A DNA stretch of 64,000 nt from Blasia pusilla (lineage: Eukaryota; Marchantiophyta; Marchantiopsida; Blasiales): assembly GCA_050084515.1 (NCBI GenBank), contig CM114273.1, positions 30,194,001 through 30,258,000 of the forward strand, read 5' to 3'. The notes beneath the pieces were generated by a model. That model made no database searches, was not told the origin of the DNA, and worked only from the letters and a program-made list of their open reading frames with translations. Position numbers and translations under genes: made by a program. Positions 10,803 to 20,500 of this stretch are shown here, piece by piece; the first letter of the stretch is position 1; each line of letters starts with the position of its first letter.

Positions 10803-12107
10803 CTATGTGAGACAGTTGAGGTCCATCGCGTGCCCCAACACGTGTCTCCGTGATGCATCAGTCATCCCTGGCACCGCCGTAGTACCGGTAGTGAACCCCA
10901 TGGCGCGCTCGTGCTCATCTGCTGTAGGCTCCTCCAATGCTCCGGTCACCTCATCCCAAATCATGCCTGGCCCTCCCTGACAAAAGGCATGGGATGCTGG
11001 GAAGCTCACCAACGTAGGTAAGGTTGCCCTCAACTCCCCCACCCTATTGGCCATGGCCAACGGTGGTCTATCATCCCGTGTCACCACCTGAGATCGCCGC
11101 CCTGAGCCCAAAATAGCATCCACTGTGAGATGTGGTGCTCTCTGGACTCCACTGTATGCTCGACTCAGTACCTTTGATGGTTTCAGGTTCATCCACCACA
11201 GTCGTGGACGATGGGCACGTGACCCAACTCTCGCTGCATCTAATAACACAGCATGTCCCAACCAGGACCTCACATGATGTACACTCGTCATCACACGTGC
11301 ACGAGTGTCTCCCAACAATGGCACGTTTTCCAAAATGTACGCTAGAGAACATATCTGACTCTCCTGCAAGTGTCGTAATACTCGCAGCATCTCCCAAAAC
11401 ATCCATGACCTCGGATCCTGCAATCCAAATCCTCGGCCAGTTGATGAATAACCCTGACATGGCCATCCAGCAATCACCAAATGAATGGTGCCAACTCTAT
11501 CTAGATCCTGCGCCCCTAGCAAAGAGATGTCGGTGGGTAGCGTATGCTGGTATCCCCATACAACAGATACCAACAACAACTCATGATACCTCTGGACCAA
11601 TCTCGCCACGTGACGTAATGATACTCGCCGCGCGGTCTCATCTCTCTCCACATAAAGGTACTGATGCACCCGTATGCCCGCCTGCAATAGTGGAGCCAAT
11701 CCGGTGCTAATCCCTCCGAAGAGATCTAACACCCTAACACCCTCCTTTGGGCACTGCCACACAACAGGTGTGGTATCTAGTGGGGTCATCGTCTCCACTC
11801 CAAAAGCTCGATCGCCACATGACTCCCACGGCTGTGGGATAAAAACATGACTCCACGCCTGCCTCACGAGGTCGTCGGCACTTCTCTGTAGCTCCCGAGT
11901 CGTACCCCACAATGGTGAAGAGGCCTCGCCGACATGGGAAGAGACACCCGCCATGGCCTGTCTCTCCGTGGGACTATCCGCTACTGGGACATCTTCCGCA
12001 TGTGTGTTCCCCTCCAACAACTCTCCTGGTGAGCTAACACTACCTGTGAAAGGTGCCAGCGTGGTCACAGCTAGACTCTCCTCGTGATCGACCACCTCGT
12101 CCCGCAA
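10803..12107 (-). CDS. C5-cytosine DNA methyltransferase encoded by a gypsy retrotransposon
   Basis: The frame has 434 codons and no internal stop. It would methylate cytosine C5 in DNA using S-adenosylmethionine. Motif I is VLDLFGGISTGL (residues 126-137), an acidic motif II position is E154 (LYVERDE), motif IV is AGWPCQGYS with catalytic C217, motif VI is ENV (260-262), motif VIII is HRPRLWWMN (299-307), and the C-terminal part has a DEHERAMGF stretch and a motif X-like LGHAMDLN. The order I-IV-VI-VIII-X matches DNMT3 and not the permuted plant DRM enzymes. The frame starts with TTG after an upstream stop; no ATG is in frame. It may be made by frameshift from the protease frame, which overlaps by about 60 bases. 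The N-terminal 115 residues show no known domain. It lies between protease and RT. Confidence 0.9.
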   Translation of the reverse strand: MRDEVVDHEESLAVTTLAPFTGSVSSPGELLEGNTHAEDVPVADSPTERQAMAGVSSHVGEASSPLWGTTRELQRSADDLVRQAWSHVFIPQPWESCGDRAFGVETMTPLDTTPVVWQCPKEGVRVLDLFGGISTGLAPLLQAGIRVHQYLYVERDETARRVSLRHVARLVQRYHELLLVSVVWGYQHTLPTDISLLGAQDLDRVGTIHLVIAGWPCQGYSSTGRGFGLQDPRSWMFWEMLRVLRHLQESQICSLAYILENVPLLGDTRARVMTSVHHVRSWLGHAVLLDAARVGSRAHRPRLWWMNLKPSKVLSRAYSGVQRAPHLTVDAILGSGRRSQVVTRDDRPPLAMANRVGELRATLPTLVSFPASHAFCQGGPGMIWDEVTGALEEPTADEHERAMGFTTGTTAVPGMTDASRRHVLGHAMDLNCLT

Positions 12108-12220
12108 ATTGCATGGGTAACTGACTCATCCGGCCGTCACCTGACCGCCATCCTGGCCGATAAGCAACGGTCTCCTCCTAGAAGTCAAGGATGAATCCTA
12201 GGGGATATAACACTGTACTC
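12045..12220 (-). other. Protease-methyltransferase frame junction
   Basis: The protease frame reads LYPLGFILDF, a TAG stop at about 12192, then EETVAYRPGW and SQLPMQFAGRGGRSRGE, and ends at a stop near 12045. The second copy has TGG instead of this TAG (ILDFWVETLAYQ at 58740-58937). The methyltransferase frame opens at 12107 in a different phase. So either a programmed frameshift or a damaging indel links the two. I cannot tell which. Confidence 0.6.
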
Positions 12221-13032
12221 CCCACCAACACATCATACGACTCAACTGGTGTCGTAATTGCACGTGTGCGCACCATAGCACTATCCGTCGCATGCTCTGG
12301 CTGGACTCTGACAACAATCTCTTGTCGAGTCATATACTGAGTGGGTGATACGCCCCCAATCGAGGTCTATATCTGGAAGGGACAAGGCTCAATGTCGGCC
12401 TTCCATAACCCCAACGCTAAACACGCCGTCGTCCCTAACATCAAGGGTTGCGCTCCCGAATCAAGTAGGACGCGCTGCGGGTGGTATACTGTCCCCGTTG
12501 GACTAACCAAGCAAAATACTTCAGCTCGATTATCCAGTAACACTACTCCAGGTGTCACCACTGCTCGCTCTATGTCCGGTCGAGCTGGCGTATCTACCAA
12601 CTTCGCCGCCGCCGCATACCATGACTCTGTGGGGAACTTCCTAAGCACCGGCTCTGAGGGCAAGTCCACCACCTCCTCAACTACCTCTGAACAAGAAGCA
12701 GTCATCTCTCCATGCTCACACAACGTGGCGGCCAACCGGAACACCTCAGCTGGTCCAACTCCCAACGTCGCCAACTCTATGGCGGAAAATAGCCAAGTCT
12801 GACTCACTCTGGTGGCCACCTCCAACACTATGGTCGACATTGACTCCACTCGAGCCGGCATAGGAGTTGTCACTCCAACTCCTCGTGACGTCGACGTAGG
12901 TGCCTGAACTGTAGGCACCGCTGGTCGTCGAGGCACCATCGATGGTGTGTAGTGCCTCCGACAATGTGAACTACTGTGGAACCCTCGCCTGCCGCCCATC
13001 GGTCCCCTCTGCTGGGTCAATCTCAACTCCAC
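12200..13032 (-). pseudogene. Gypsy aspartic protease region
   Basis: The frame 12367-13032 is 221 codons and ends in RVLLDSGAQPLMLGTTACL, the retropepsin active-site signature DSGA with the usual hydrophobic context. Protease cleaves the Gag-Pol polyprotein. Downstream GGVSPTQYMTRQEIVVRVQ and YDVLVGSTVLYPLGFILDF complete a retropepsin-like fold. A premature TAG lies shortly after. Upstream is the glycine- and proline-rich gag end. Confidence 0.8.
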
Positions 13033-13037
13033 CTCTC

Positions 13038-14587
13038 AATGGCTCGGTGCCTCTTGTAGCACCCCGAGTCACCACCGCAGCTGCCTCAACTTGGGCTGCA
13101 CTACACATAAATCCCATACTTGCGAGATCCTCACCCTGGTCAGGGTAAGAGGTAGAAGTTGGAGTCACACTAGCTGCTCGCAACTCCGTGCCTTCCCTAA
13201 GTTGCATCATCGTCATGGCAGCAATCCTCTGCTCCAACTCATCGATGCGTGAGAGAAGTGTCGGCTCTGGTGCTCCTGCTCCATCTCCTCTAGTTGGTGG
13301 TGGTCCTCTACCACCACGTCCAGGAAGAACTCCCCGACCTCCTCCAGGACGACCGCCCCCAGGCCCTCGGCCTACCTCTGGACGTGCCCCTCGGCGAAGG
13401 TCAAAACATCTATCCCTAGTATGACCATATCTATGGCAATGGTCACACTGGTGCTATGGTGGGGTCATCCTCTATGGCTCCTGAGCAATCGGAGGCGTTG
13501 GTGATCCTCTCCCATGTTGTGGGCACTCTCTCTGCCTATGGGCCCCTCCACACGTCTAACAAGACCACATCGGTCCCTGCTGGGCAACATATGTAGGTGC
13601 GGTTCGTTGCCTCATAGGCTCACGGTACACGCCCTGCTCTCTAGGGACACTGTACCCGCTCCCGTGGTACTGGTGCTCGCTGTGGTATCTGTGGGGTCAC
13701 CGTTGCTCGTGGACCCGTCGATTCTCGAGAAAATCCAGCGGTCACTAACTGCTCCTCACTCATGTTGAGCTCAATACGCTTAGACAACTCAAAGACCACC
13801 TTCAATGTGGGCTTCGCTGTGTGAATCAGCACCGCATCTCGGACTCTCCTCCGTAGTTCTCGGTCCATAACCCCGTACCAATATTGGATTGACTGCGCCT
13901 CAATCACTCCAAACGTAGCAATGATCAGCCTCCTCATGCGTGTGAATGCCTCTCTCAGACTCTCACCCGATCGTCACTGAAAATCCAATAGACTCTTCAG
14001 TTTGTCGGTGCGTACGCCCTAGTTGCTCTTCCCCAACTATCAGAAGAACTCCATTGTGGGGCTGAAGCTGGGTGGCCCTCTACCACCAGAGGTCTTTGCC
14101 ACATCGCGTGTCTCACTGCCCTCCTCTCCATCTAGTCTCCAGGCTGATGGTGTGGGTCTCTCTCCTCTCACAATCCCATCATATGCCTCGCGACCACTAG
14201 TGGACACATACCCTGGAGCCCAATACATCCTCCAGGCATCTCTACTGAATATAGTGATCGAAACTCCATGTAGTCATCCATCGGAGGACCCTCCAAGTGT
14301 TGGAACAACCCCTTCCATGCCATGAAAGGGTTGAACCATGTCGGGGTCCGTATCTCCTGGAAGTCGCACTCCTGGATAAAATCATCTAAGTCAATGGTGC
14401 CCACTGCACCCGAGAAACGACGCATGCCCCGATGGCCCATATCGTCCATCTCCTGCCAAGTACTATGGTCTCTGTCTGTGATCTCGTCACCAGACCCAGT
14501 GTCTAGTGATGACGATCCAGCCACGGATGGATGTCGAGGTAGCTCCTCATTGGTAACCCCTCGGTACCTCACTCCACTCCGTGTCAC
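13038..14587 (-). pseudogene. Gypsy gag with CCHC zinc knuckle, broken
   Basis: Gag forms the particle that packages the RNA. It is spread over several frames: 14168-14587 (starts MTRSGVRYRGVTNEEL), 14040-14228 (MYWAPGYVSTSGREAYDGIV), 13641-13937 (FGVIEAQSIQYWYGVMDREL) and 12971-13237. A C-x2-C-x4-H-x4-C zinc knuckle, CDHCHRYGHTRDRC, is encoded at 13406-13447 on the minus strand, followed by a Gly/Arg/Pro-rich spacer. Frame breaks near 14170, 14040 and 13640 show decay. The 59.0-59.7 kb region is a second copy. Confidence 0.75.
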
Positions 14588-15302
14588 ACCACTACTACTG
14601 CTTGCACTACCCCGTTCTTCCGAACTCTGGAAGAACGCTGTGATGACAAACCCTGTCTCACCTGCTCAAGCACTCAGACTCACCGAGAGTCTCCCACACT
14701 CCTCACTAGCTCACCTATGCTAACATCAATCCCGTGATGACATACCCGGCCTCACGCATGCTCAACACTCGGGCTCACCATGAGCCTTCCAACTGACTCA
14801 GCTAACCTAGCGACACTCTCTCGGGTCATACACGTGACCCCTACTCGGCAACCACCGTATATCCACCAACATGCTACACATGAAAAGAATCTACACTCAT
14901 CACCTTCACTGCACCCACCTAGCACCAGCTACTACCCGATAGCGGGGCGGGAGCGCGCGCCTCCACCTCGGGAGAGGGGCGCGCCGTCGCCGCCGCGTCA
15001 CCGATCCGTCCGTCCGTCCGTCTGTGGCCGCCTGTCAGCTCTCTTTTCTTCTCTCTCTCTCGACAACCTCACTCGCGTACACGCGACGCTCCACCACACA
15101 CTACACTCGGCTGTTGTCCCGCGTCAATCCGTAGCAGCAAAATCTGAGAAAAACGGACAGCGCTTCCGCCCACGGCCTTCTTAACAGAAAAATGAAAAAC
15201 ACCTGCAACACATGCGTCTCCTGGGGCTCCCGACCAAGGCAACTCACTTGCCTACCTGCAAACAACAAATTCCCACTAGCCCCTTGACATCTTTCTCATG
15301 TA
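14588..15302 (-). other. Untranslated leader of the gypsy element
   Basis: Between gag and the 5' LTR no coding potential is seen. A GTCCGTCCGTCCGTC microsatellite lies near 15010. A possible primer-binding sequence, TGGTCGGGAGCC on the minus strand (15224-15235), begins with the TGG that pairs with a tRNA CCA end, but it lies about 67 bases from the LTR edge and I cannot name the tRNA. Confidence 0.4.
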
Positions 15303-15781
15303 AAAATAAAGAGTAGTAAAAACGGCACACCCGGCCTAAAACTCCACTCCTCAATCTACATCGGCATATCGAGCCTCGTCTACCTTGTGCTATCAAGGAA
15401 TCCGGACGCGAGCACCCTAGTCCTAGCTCACACACATACAAGGGAGGTGCTCCAACGGCCCAACATGAGAAAGATGGCTTAGGAAAGCCATCTTCCTCTC
15501 TTATATAGGGTTGGGAAGAGCCAAAAGGCTCTTCTTCTAAAAATAGCCCTCCCCTTGGTAACCTGCGCGCACAGGTTACCAGGGGCGGATGACCTGGTCA
15601 ACAAGTCACTCGGTTGTAAAAGACCTCAACATGAAAGTTGTTAGAAACGACGTTCCTGACACAATGGACCTATCCTCAACCTCATCCGACACCGTGGGAC
15701 AAAGTTACACTCAAGATAGTCCGTTGGCTCCTACGCCCTATCCACGATAGATCTCGTCCTATCGGCTACTCAGATGTGACA
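15303..15781 (-). repeat. 5' LTR of the methyltransferase gypsy element, lacking its U5 end
   Basis: On the minus strand it starts TGTCACATCTGAG at 15781. It matches 6884-7361 closely, with about 17 mismatches by eye, mostly transitions. It stops at about 15303, so the 138-bp terminal part seen at 6743-6880 is missing here. The internal palindromes of the 3' LTR are conserved. Confidence 0.85.
15500..15507 (-). promoter_or_regulatory. TATA box of the 5' LTR
   Basis: TATATAAG on the minus strand, with an identical copy at 7080-7087 in the 3' LTR. Transcription would start about 30 bases further down, close to the palindrome at 15471-15494, and run through gag to integrase. Confidence 0.55.
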
Positions 15782-17530
15782 ACATAGAGAGAAGAACTAT
15801 GAGAAGGGGCAAGGTGATGATTCTCGAGGGCGTGGTGAGCACATGGTTTTTGGAAAGTATCAAAAGACACATGTAAATGACCAAATACTTCCAATGCAAA
15901 AGCAATAAATCCATCAGTCGCATGTCTCACAACATAACTTAACTCCTTGATTCTTGTTGCAGCTTCGGCCGCCTAATCTTTGGTATGTGTGGCTCCATAC
16001 ACCAAGTCGGAACGTGTTGGATCAGCAACCACCACATCATCTAGTATCCGAAATCCGCCTCGAGACATAACAAGATCCACTCTCCGACAAGAGGTTGCTT
16101 GTGTGGTTGAAGGTAGGACATTGAGTTTCTCTTGCCCAACGGTGTATCGTGTAGGACGAGCCACTGATGCTGCCGCCTCTCTAATGACATCATGTGTGGC
16201 CGTTTATTTTCCACCATGTGCACATCGGAGAATATGGATACCCTTGGCATCAATGGGATCCCCCCATACACAATTCAGCATACCTAACAGAGAAGGATGG
16301 GGAAGTCCAAGGCGTAACCGCAAAGCTATCAAGAATATACTTCGAGGAAGAAAAATGGAATAAAAGAGGATTTGTAGAAAGTCACTCCCCCGCTCCGATA
16401 CCCGTACATGAACGCAGATGAGCTCGATGAGCGTCATAGGATGCTTCGGAGAGAAGCTCAAAAATTTTATTCGATGTAGATTCTCGGAGATATGCTCTTG
16501 AAGTCGATCAAGCCCTTCTGTAATCAATTGACTGAAAGGGGCAAGAAGAAGAAGAGCTCGTGTAGATCTGAGTTATTGTTGAAATAACAAGTCCCCCTCC
16601 TCTACATGGGCGATATGATCCATCAAGATAGGTGTATCTCCTTGGATAAGCCTTGAAGCCATAATCGGTGCTACCAACGCCCAACTCCCCAAAAAGGCTA
16701 CGGGAGCAGATGCAACCGTGGAGGAAAGTCCCATCCCTCCAAAAGAAATAGTCAAGATATATAGCTTGTCATAAAGCCAAGACACCATCCTCTCCCTCAA
16801 AGGTATTCGAGCCAAGAAGTTGACCAAAAGTTGCCAAGATAGAAGCGTCAAAAGAGACCAACCGATGTAAGAACCTTGAAGTGGGAGGACAAGTGCGAAG
16901 AAGGTAGGAAGGACATTGTAGAAAATATTGGGATAGAATCCCATAAGCCGCTTGGGGATTCCCTAGATGAGGTAACAAATGAAGCCATTCCACGTCTTTG
17001 AAAAGGGCCTCATCCAAGAACTTTGAGACATAGTCGATGAAGCCAATTGGGATCCCAAGAACCCTAACCCCGTCAATGTAGATGGAAAAATGAGGAGTAG
17101 GGTGGGTGAATGTTGAGGGAAGGCGTGAAGGAGACCATACTCCACGTTTACTAGGTTGGACTTTAAGGTTTAAGAAAGAGAGTTGCTCCACGAAATGGAT
17201 ATAAGCAGGAACCACTTCAGAAGGAGGACCTATCTTGCTGATGACTCTTGTCTTTATAGAAAAGACAAGATGGAAATACTTGTGTTGATGCTCGAAGGGC
17301 ACAAAAATAGGCAATGGCAAATAGTGGGCCACCCATGGGATCACCTTGACGTGTGCCACAAGCTGATTGTAGAATACTATGTGAGAAAACAGAAAGTGAC
17401 GAAATCACTGAAATCTTTACAAAACTTAGAGATACAAAGTGGCCTAGTCCGTCCGTGCACTCACAGAAGAGCTTCGATGGAACCTGAACTGGGAGATAAC
17501 TCGACATCCGAGAATGCGCTACCGCTGCGG
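15782..17530 (-). mobile_element. RLE-type retroelement copy B, RT-containing 5' part
   Basis: Reading the minus strand, the RT region has SACGTRQGDPMGGPLFAIA (17217-17507), a degraded active-site region where SIKTRVISKIGPPSEV stands in place of the expected aspartate box, and IYIDGVRVLGIPIG and LLPHLGNPQAAYGILSQYF (16769-17359). It continues with VASAPVAFLGSWALVAP and AHVEEGDLLFQQ (16573-16944), and LRLGLPHPSLLGMLNCV (16204-16527). The endonuclease part is RRVDLVMSRGGFRIL and DDVVVADPTRSDL (15973-16164). Many frameshifts make it inactive. The sequence continues at 6742 across the nested gypsy element. Confidence 0.75.
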
Positions 17531-20500
17531 CTCCCCACTATTTGACTACTCGAGAAAACTAGGGTTTTTACCTATTTTTCTTCGTTTCTATTAATAGAAA
17601 AATATCAGTGAGACTACTTCGGAATGCGAACTTTGAGGTTTGCAAAACTCATTTTTGTGCCCAATTTTACAATCATGAAATCTCGTGACCATGGAGGCTG
17701 CAAATACTTGGTGCACAATTGGAGAGGCCCCTTATAAAGGCCTTACTGGAAAACTCTTATACTTGCTCTCTCAAGCCCTAAGTTTTGCAATATGTTGCAA
17801 GGTTGAACTAATAACAAAGAAAAAATTTGACTTTCTCAGCCCCCTTAGGGCCTTAGCTTTGCAAGAATGAAAAAAAAAATCTCAACCATGTTAGCTTTGC
17901 ATGATGTCACAAGGTTACCTAATTAGTCGAAAGACTTTATGGTTTTCTCAACACTCTATGCTTTGCTAGATGTTGGAAATAGGAAGTTTAATGAAGTAGT
18001 AACTAAAATGACTCATTTAATGTCTCAAGAGTCAAGCCCTCTAGCATCACGTGATGTTGCAAAGCTTTGCTCTCCTACAAAAGTTGACTCACCTTTGCAA
18101 GGATTCACAAAGTTGTTATCCTCCTACATTGCAAGATCTTGTGACTTGCTTCTTTCCTCCATCCTCTTTCTATCAAACATTTTTCCAAATTTCAAAATAA
18201 AATTGATCAACATATTGTAGAAGGAAAAACCTCAATATGAATTATGTAGTGAAGGAAAGGTGAAGTGTGATTGGAAGAGGCAAGAAATAGGTAGAAATGG
18301 CAACAACCGAAACTTACATAGTCCCCCAAGACAATTGGTCAACTTCCCAATGCCTAGTCATATTGATCAACCTATCAAGATGTTGTGGATCATGTTTATA
18401 AATCTGAACTATTATGATAGAGTCATAATTACCCATCTCACGTCTAAACACCCCAGAGATCGAAAATTTTCAGTTTTAACGTTCACGAGTTTTCCACTCG
18501 TCTCCACGTGCTTACTTGAAGATTTGTACATGTAATGATGATCAGAAGTTTGATTTCATCATGGGTGCCATAGCACTGATTTAGCATGGGAGTACATCGC
18601 CTATTTTCTTAGATCCCTTGCATAGCATGAGCATCTTCTTTACTGATGCTTCAATAAGTTTGAGATTTTCTAGCCATGCAAAAACTTCTAAAAAGGGTCC
18701 AACATAACCAACATTCCTACAAGCCAAAAAATTTAAATCTGTGAGCATTAAGATTCCTCTTGAATATATTGTTTATGATGGAGGACACTTGTTTTTCATT
18801 CAAGTTCACATCCTCCCACATCTGTAACCATAAACAAGGAGAAAATGCTATCATTTCCTTGTATTCAAGGGCTCATCCAAATTGTTTTAGGACTTTCTCC
18901 GTCGAGTCCTTTTCTTGAGCAATCGATTAGTATGCTCAAGATAATTGAAGGTGCATCTTGAGCCTCAAGAGAGCTCACGAGATAAGTCCCGAATGAAATG
19001 TCTTTATCTCACAAGAGATTGCAAAGTCGGGTTTATTTTTTAATCCCTAATTCCCCATGGGAATCCACTCAACTTTGTGATTTTTTATGAAGCTCCTTCC
19101 CATTCAACCTTATGTGAACCCTAGCTCTTTGTAAGCTCTCACAAAGTTAGTTTTTGTCTCAAGATTCTCAAGTTTTTGATCAGCATGATAAGAAACTATT
19201 TTTCTTATGTCTTCAAGATTTTTTGTAAGTTGCCTACCCTTCCCTAAGTTTTTGCAACTTGTCGCAAAGTAGGAGCTCAGTCATGTAGATTAGCTTTGTG
19301 GCAAGTCCCAAGTTTCCCCACTATTTCTTTCTCAAAATAATTGATCTCACTTTCCTACTTTGAGACGGTTTCTAAACCTTGCAAGACCTCACTGGGTTTC
19401 CCTCATCTTTGTCTCTTTAAATCGTATGTTGATTTTGTGATTTTTCAAAAAGTTGCAATATGTGCCCTCATACGTCATCCACAAGAAAATAAATAAAATC
19501 AGCTTTGCCATAACTCTAGAGGTTTCAATCGTCTTTCTCTTCTGGTGGATGTTTTACCACTTCATGATCTGCAATGAAGATATAACTTTAATTGCTCACC
19601 CTTCATCCAGCGGATTAAAAAACATAAATTTATAAGGCTTTGCAAACTTCCTCCATCCTCATGATATTCGTCTTTCGTATTTCCTCGTCTCTCATTGTCA
19701 AAGTTTATCCGTCATAGTTTCGATGGTTTTATTTAGTATGTCATGCTTTTGCTTTGGAGCATCGGACTCTTAAAAGTACCATAAATAAGAGCACTAGATA
19801 CTTTTTGGCTCTATCTATCCAAGGCTAAAAAAGAAGAAAATAATGAAACAAATAGCTTGCTCCAAGAAGTTTCGTAGCCTCAAACTTACTTCCCTCATAA
19901 TCAAGATCATCCAATTTCTTTTATAGAAAAAAATCTTGAGAGAACTCATTAATATTATTATATAACAGCGTGAATACACACATCACATCATTAATATAAA
20001 GTGTTGAAAGATGCTCATTGACGAGTGCGTGACCGTCCAATTTTTTATTTTATGGTTTTCGTCAGACCAAAAGAGTAACGAGTGATGGAAACAAGTTTCA
20101 TTCTTACATCATACCGTGTGAACGACATGTGACAAGGTTGGCTTATTATTTATTTCTATCGTCTCAAAGAGAGAAGCATTGAAGAGGACAGTTAGAATAT
20201 GCGTATTTTTAAACTATTAGGGCAACCCCAATAGATACAAATATTGCATGAAGTAGTTGAATGCTCGATGATTGTGGTCTTAAAAGGGGTGCCCATTTCC
20301 TCCAATCCAAGAAAATGGCATGACATGAGTGAGGGAGTAGAAAATATTGGATTAATAACAAGGACAAACCACCATGACCAGAATTTTGGATAGGGTTGTA
20401 ATAGGATCGGGTGAGGAAAAGGGCACGGATATTATTTTCAGCTTTTTCTTCCTCAAAATAAAGGAGAGAAAAACGAATTCCATTCTTTGTTTTTTATATT

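Larger units (their letters stand above)
6743..15781 (-). mobile_element. Ty3/gypsy LTR retrotransposon carrying a DNA methyltransferase
   Basis: The element is about 9.04 kb on the minus strand, in the order 5' LTR, gag with zinc knuckle, protease, C5-DNA methyltransferase, RT, RNase H, integrase, 3' LTR. RT before RNase H before integrase is the Ty3/gypsy order. Outer ends are TG and CA, flanked by ACAT at 6739-6742 and 15782-15785. Flanking DNA on both sides belongs to one RLE-type retroelement copy, which fixes the borders. The two LTR cores differ at about 17 places over about 475 bp by eye, so the insertion is not recent. Gag, protease and RT have stops and frameshifts; the methyltransferase frame is open. 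Such elements are known from charophytes and dinoflagellates. Confidence 0.9.

Noticed and set aside
10230-12802. Long open frames on the plus strand across the gypsy element (for example 10230-10673, 11132-11710, 12341-12802)
   Set aside because: They are antisense to RT, methyltransferase and protease and show no motifs of their own.
13188-13424. Proline- and arginine-rich plus-strand frame
   Set aside because: It is the antisense of the Gly/Pro-rich gag end beside the zinc knuckle.
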